Shown: positions 12,909 to 13,910 of the stretch, piece by piece | How positions within the stretch are numbered: the stretch's first letter is position 1 | How the letters are laid out: the number at the start of each line of letters is the position of its first letter | Assembly (NCBI GenBank): GCA_002346435.1 | Contig: DDZT01000027.1 | Location: 1-13,910, forward strand | DNA: 13,910 bases | Direction of reading: 5' to 3' | From: Anaerolineales bacterium UBA3001 | GTDB lineage: Bacteria; Chloroflexota; Anaerolineae; Anaerolineales; UBA11657 | Notes under the pieces: model-generated | What the model was told of the DNA's origin: nothing | The model's database searches: none | The model's input: only the letters and a program-made list of their open reading frames with translations | Program-made: the position numbers and the translations under genes

Positions 12909-13760
12909 ATGGGACAAATAATTTTCGGCGACAACCTTCCAATTCTTACTAAGTGGGAAACGGAAAGTATAGACCTTATATATATTGATCCTCCATTCAA
13001 CACAGGTAAACGTCAAGAACGCAGGCGCATTAAAACAGTTCGAGATGAAACCCATGGAGATCGCACTGGCTTCAAAGGGCAACGCTACCGCACACTGGAA
13101 ACAGGAACGTCTGGTTATGATGATATGTTTGACGATTTCATTGATTTTATCTCACCCAGATTACTGGAAGCATACAGAATACTTACGCCTACCGGTTCAA
13201 TGTTCTTCCATATAGACTACCGCGAAGCACATTACTGCAAGATTCAATTAGACCGCATCTTCGGTAGGAAGTCTTTTATAAACGAAATTATTTGGGCCTA
13301 CGACTATGGGGCTCGCACCAAGAAGCGCTGGTCGGCCAAACATGACACTATTTTATGGTACGCAAAAGATCCAGATAACTACACTTTCAATTTTGAGCAG
13401 ATGGATCGAATACCATATATGGCCCCTGGACTTGTTGGAAAAGAAAAAGCAGCTCGAGGTAAAACACCCACTGATGTTTGGTGGCATACCATTGTTAGCC
13501 CAAGTGGTAAAGAGAAGACAGGATATGCAACGCAGAAGCCCCTGGGAATAGTTAACCGAATAGTCAAAGTACATTCTAATCCCAATGATTTACTAATGGA
13601 TTTCTTCGCCGGTAGCGGCACACTCGGAGATGCCGCAGCTAGCGCGAGCAGAGATTTTGTGTTGATTGACAACAGTCCCGATGCTATTAAGGTCATGGCA
13701 AAAAGGTTGCGCTCCCAAAAACCAGCAATGATCAACTGTGAACACATAGTCGATATATAA
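12909..13760 (+). CDS. Solitary beta-class DNA methyltransferase (adenine-N6 or cytosine-N4)
   Basis: A 283-residue DNA methyltransferase of the N6_N4_Mtase family. The catalytic motif IV is DPPFNTG (residues 27-33), the SAM-binding motif I is DFFAGSGT (231-238), and TQKP (208-211) is the usual motif X start. Catalytic motif before SAM motif defines the beta class. The segment between, about 35-130, holds the variable part that should recognise the target sequence. The DPPF variant is seen in adenine-N6 enzymes, but N4-cytosine activity is not excluded. No endonuclease or specificity gene is visible on either side, so it may be an orphan regulatory methylase like CcrM/Dam-type enzymes, or a remnant of a restriction system. 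No SD is seen; ATG 12909 follows an AT-rich stretch (TTAAAT), so a leaderless message is possible. Confidence 0.92.
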   Translation: MGQIIFGDNLPILTKWETESIDLIYIDPPFNTGKRQERRRIKTVRDETHGDRTGFKGQRYRTLETGTSGYDDMFDDFIDFISPRLLEAYRILTPTGSMFFHIDYREAHYCKIQLDRIFGRKSFINEIIWAYDYGARTKKRWSAKHDTILWYAKDPDNYTFNFEQMDRIPYMAPGLVGKEKAARGKTPTDVWWHTIVSPSGKEKTGYATQKPLGIVNRIVKVHSNPNDLLMDFFAGSGTLGDAAASASRDFVLIDNSPDAIKVMAKRLRSQKPAMINCEHIVDI

Positions 13761-13771
13761 AGTAGCAAATT

Positions 13772-13910
13772 TTACTCTTGCACAAACTGGAGAAAATTAG
13801 CTAAGTCGGTTTTTTCTGGAACAACGTGAGCAAAACATAAATGATACATATGTGAATATATGATGGGCAATTTGCCTGACCAATAGATGTCAGTGTATAG
13901 TATAGAAAAT
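13772..13910 (-). CDS. C-terminal fragment of an unrecognised protein (cut by right edge)
   Basis: A minus-strand frame with stop TAA at 13772-13774 stays open to the right edge, 45 codons with no internal stop in AT-rich DNA. The translated end (for example CFAHVVPEKTDLANFLQFVQ, residues 25-44 of the fragment) has the balanced composition and helical ending of a real protein rather than a chance frame, but it is too short to name. It is convergent with the methyltransferase gene, 11 bases away. Its start lies outside the window. Confidence 0.5.
   Translation of the reverse strand, partial: FSILYTDIYWSGKLPIIYSHMYHLCFAHVVPEKTDLANFLQFVQE

Noticed and set aside
13379..13768. A 129-codon minus-strand open frame opposite the DNA methyltransferase
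   Set aside because: The sense strand carries all methyltransferase motifs; the antisense translation shows no domain and has a composition typical of shadow frames.
1..13910. Prophage, transposon, integron or defence island
   Set aside because: No integrase, transposase, attachment-site repeat, phage structural gene or nuclease is visible; a single solitary methyltransferase is not enough to call a defence system.

Overview
The window is AT-rich, densely coded bacterial DNA with no rRNA, tRNA, CRISPR array, transposase or phage gene. It reads as ordinary chromosome from an organism living on organic nitrogen compounds: a peptide-type substrate-binding lipoprotein, two MFS carriers, two small DMT-family membrane proteins, three enzymes acting on amino groups (DegT-like, class-III PLP enzyme, alanine dehydrogenase) and a 2-hydroxyacid dehydrogenase. 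The sequence does not fix the phylum. A free-living, possibly marine, uncultivated lineage such as SAR202-type Chloroflexota is only a guess. Start signals are mixed: several genes have clear Shine-Dalgarno (SD) sequences, while others have a -10 box exactly six bases before the ATG and look leaderless.

Layout. Bases 1-509 (-) hold the N-terminal part of an oligopeptide-binding lipoprotein, cut by the left edge. Bases 711-2840 (+) hold an atypical DegT/StrS-like aminotransferase followed by a D-2-hydroxyacid dehydrogenase. Bases 2908-4299 (-) hold a cupin and two tandem half-size EamA-like proteins, with a perfect 18-bp hairpin between the cupin and the pair. Bases 4421-4717 (+) encode a small membrane protein and 4792-6283 (-) an MFS carrier and a short membrane protein. 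Bases 6374-7040 (+) hold a pentapeptide-repeat protein and a 33-residue membrane peptide that is too short for most gene callers.

The most coherent unit is 7049-10996 (+). It contains a kinase resembling hydroxylysine kinase, overlapping by 14 bases a class-III PLP enzyme resembling 5-phosphohydroxylysine/phosphoethanolamine phospho-lyases, then an unrecognised 146-residue protein and an MFS carrier. I infer uptake of a hydroxylated amine, phosphorylation of its hydroxyl, then PLP-dependent elimination of phosphate and ammonia to give an aldehyde. Alanine dehydrogenase follows (11132 or 11156 to 12271) and may start at a rare ATA codon. After a terminator-like hairpin come a DsrE-like protein (12466-12855), a solitary beta-class DNA methyltransferase (12909-13760) and the C-terminal end of a minus-strand gene running off the right edge.

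Every stretch between genes is shorter than about 210 bases. The notable ones hold promoters, hairpins or small dyads, listed below.
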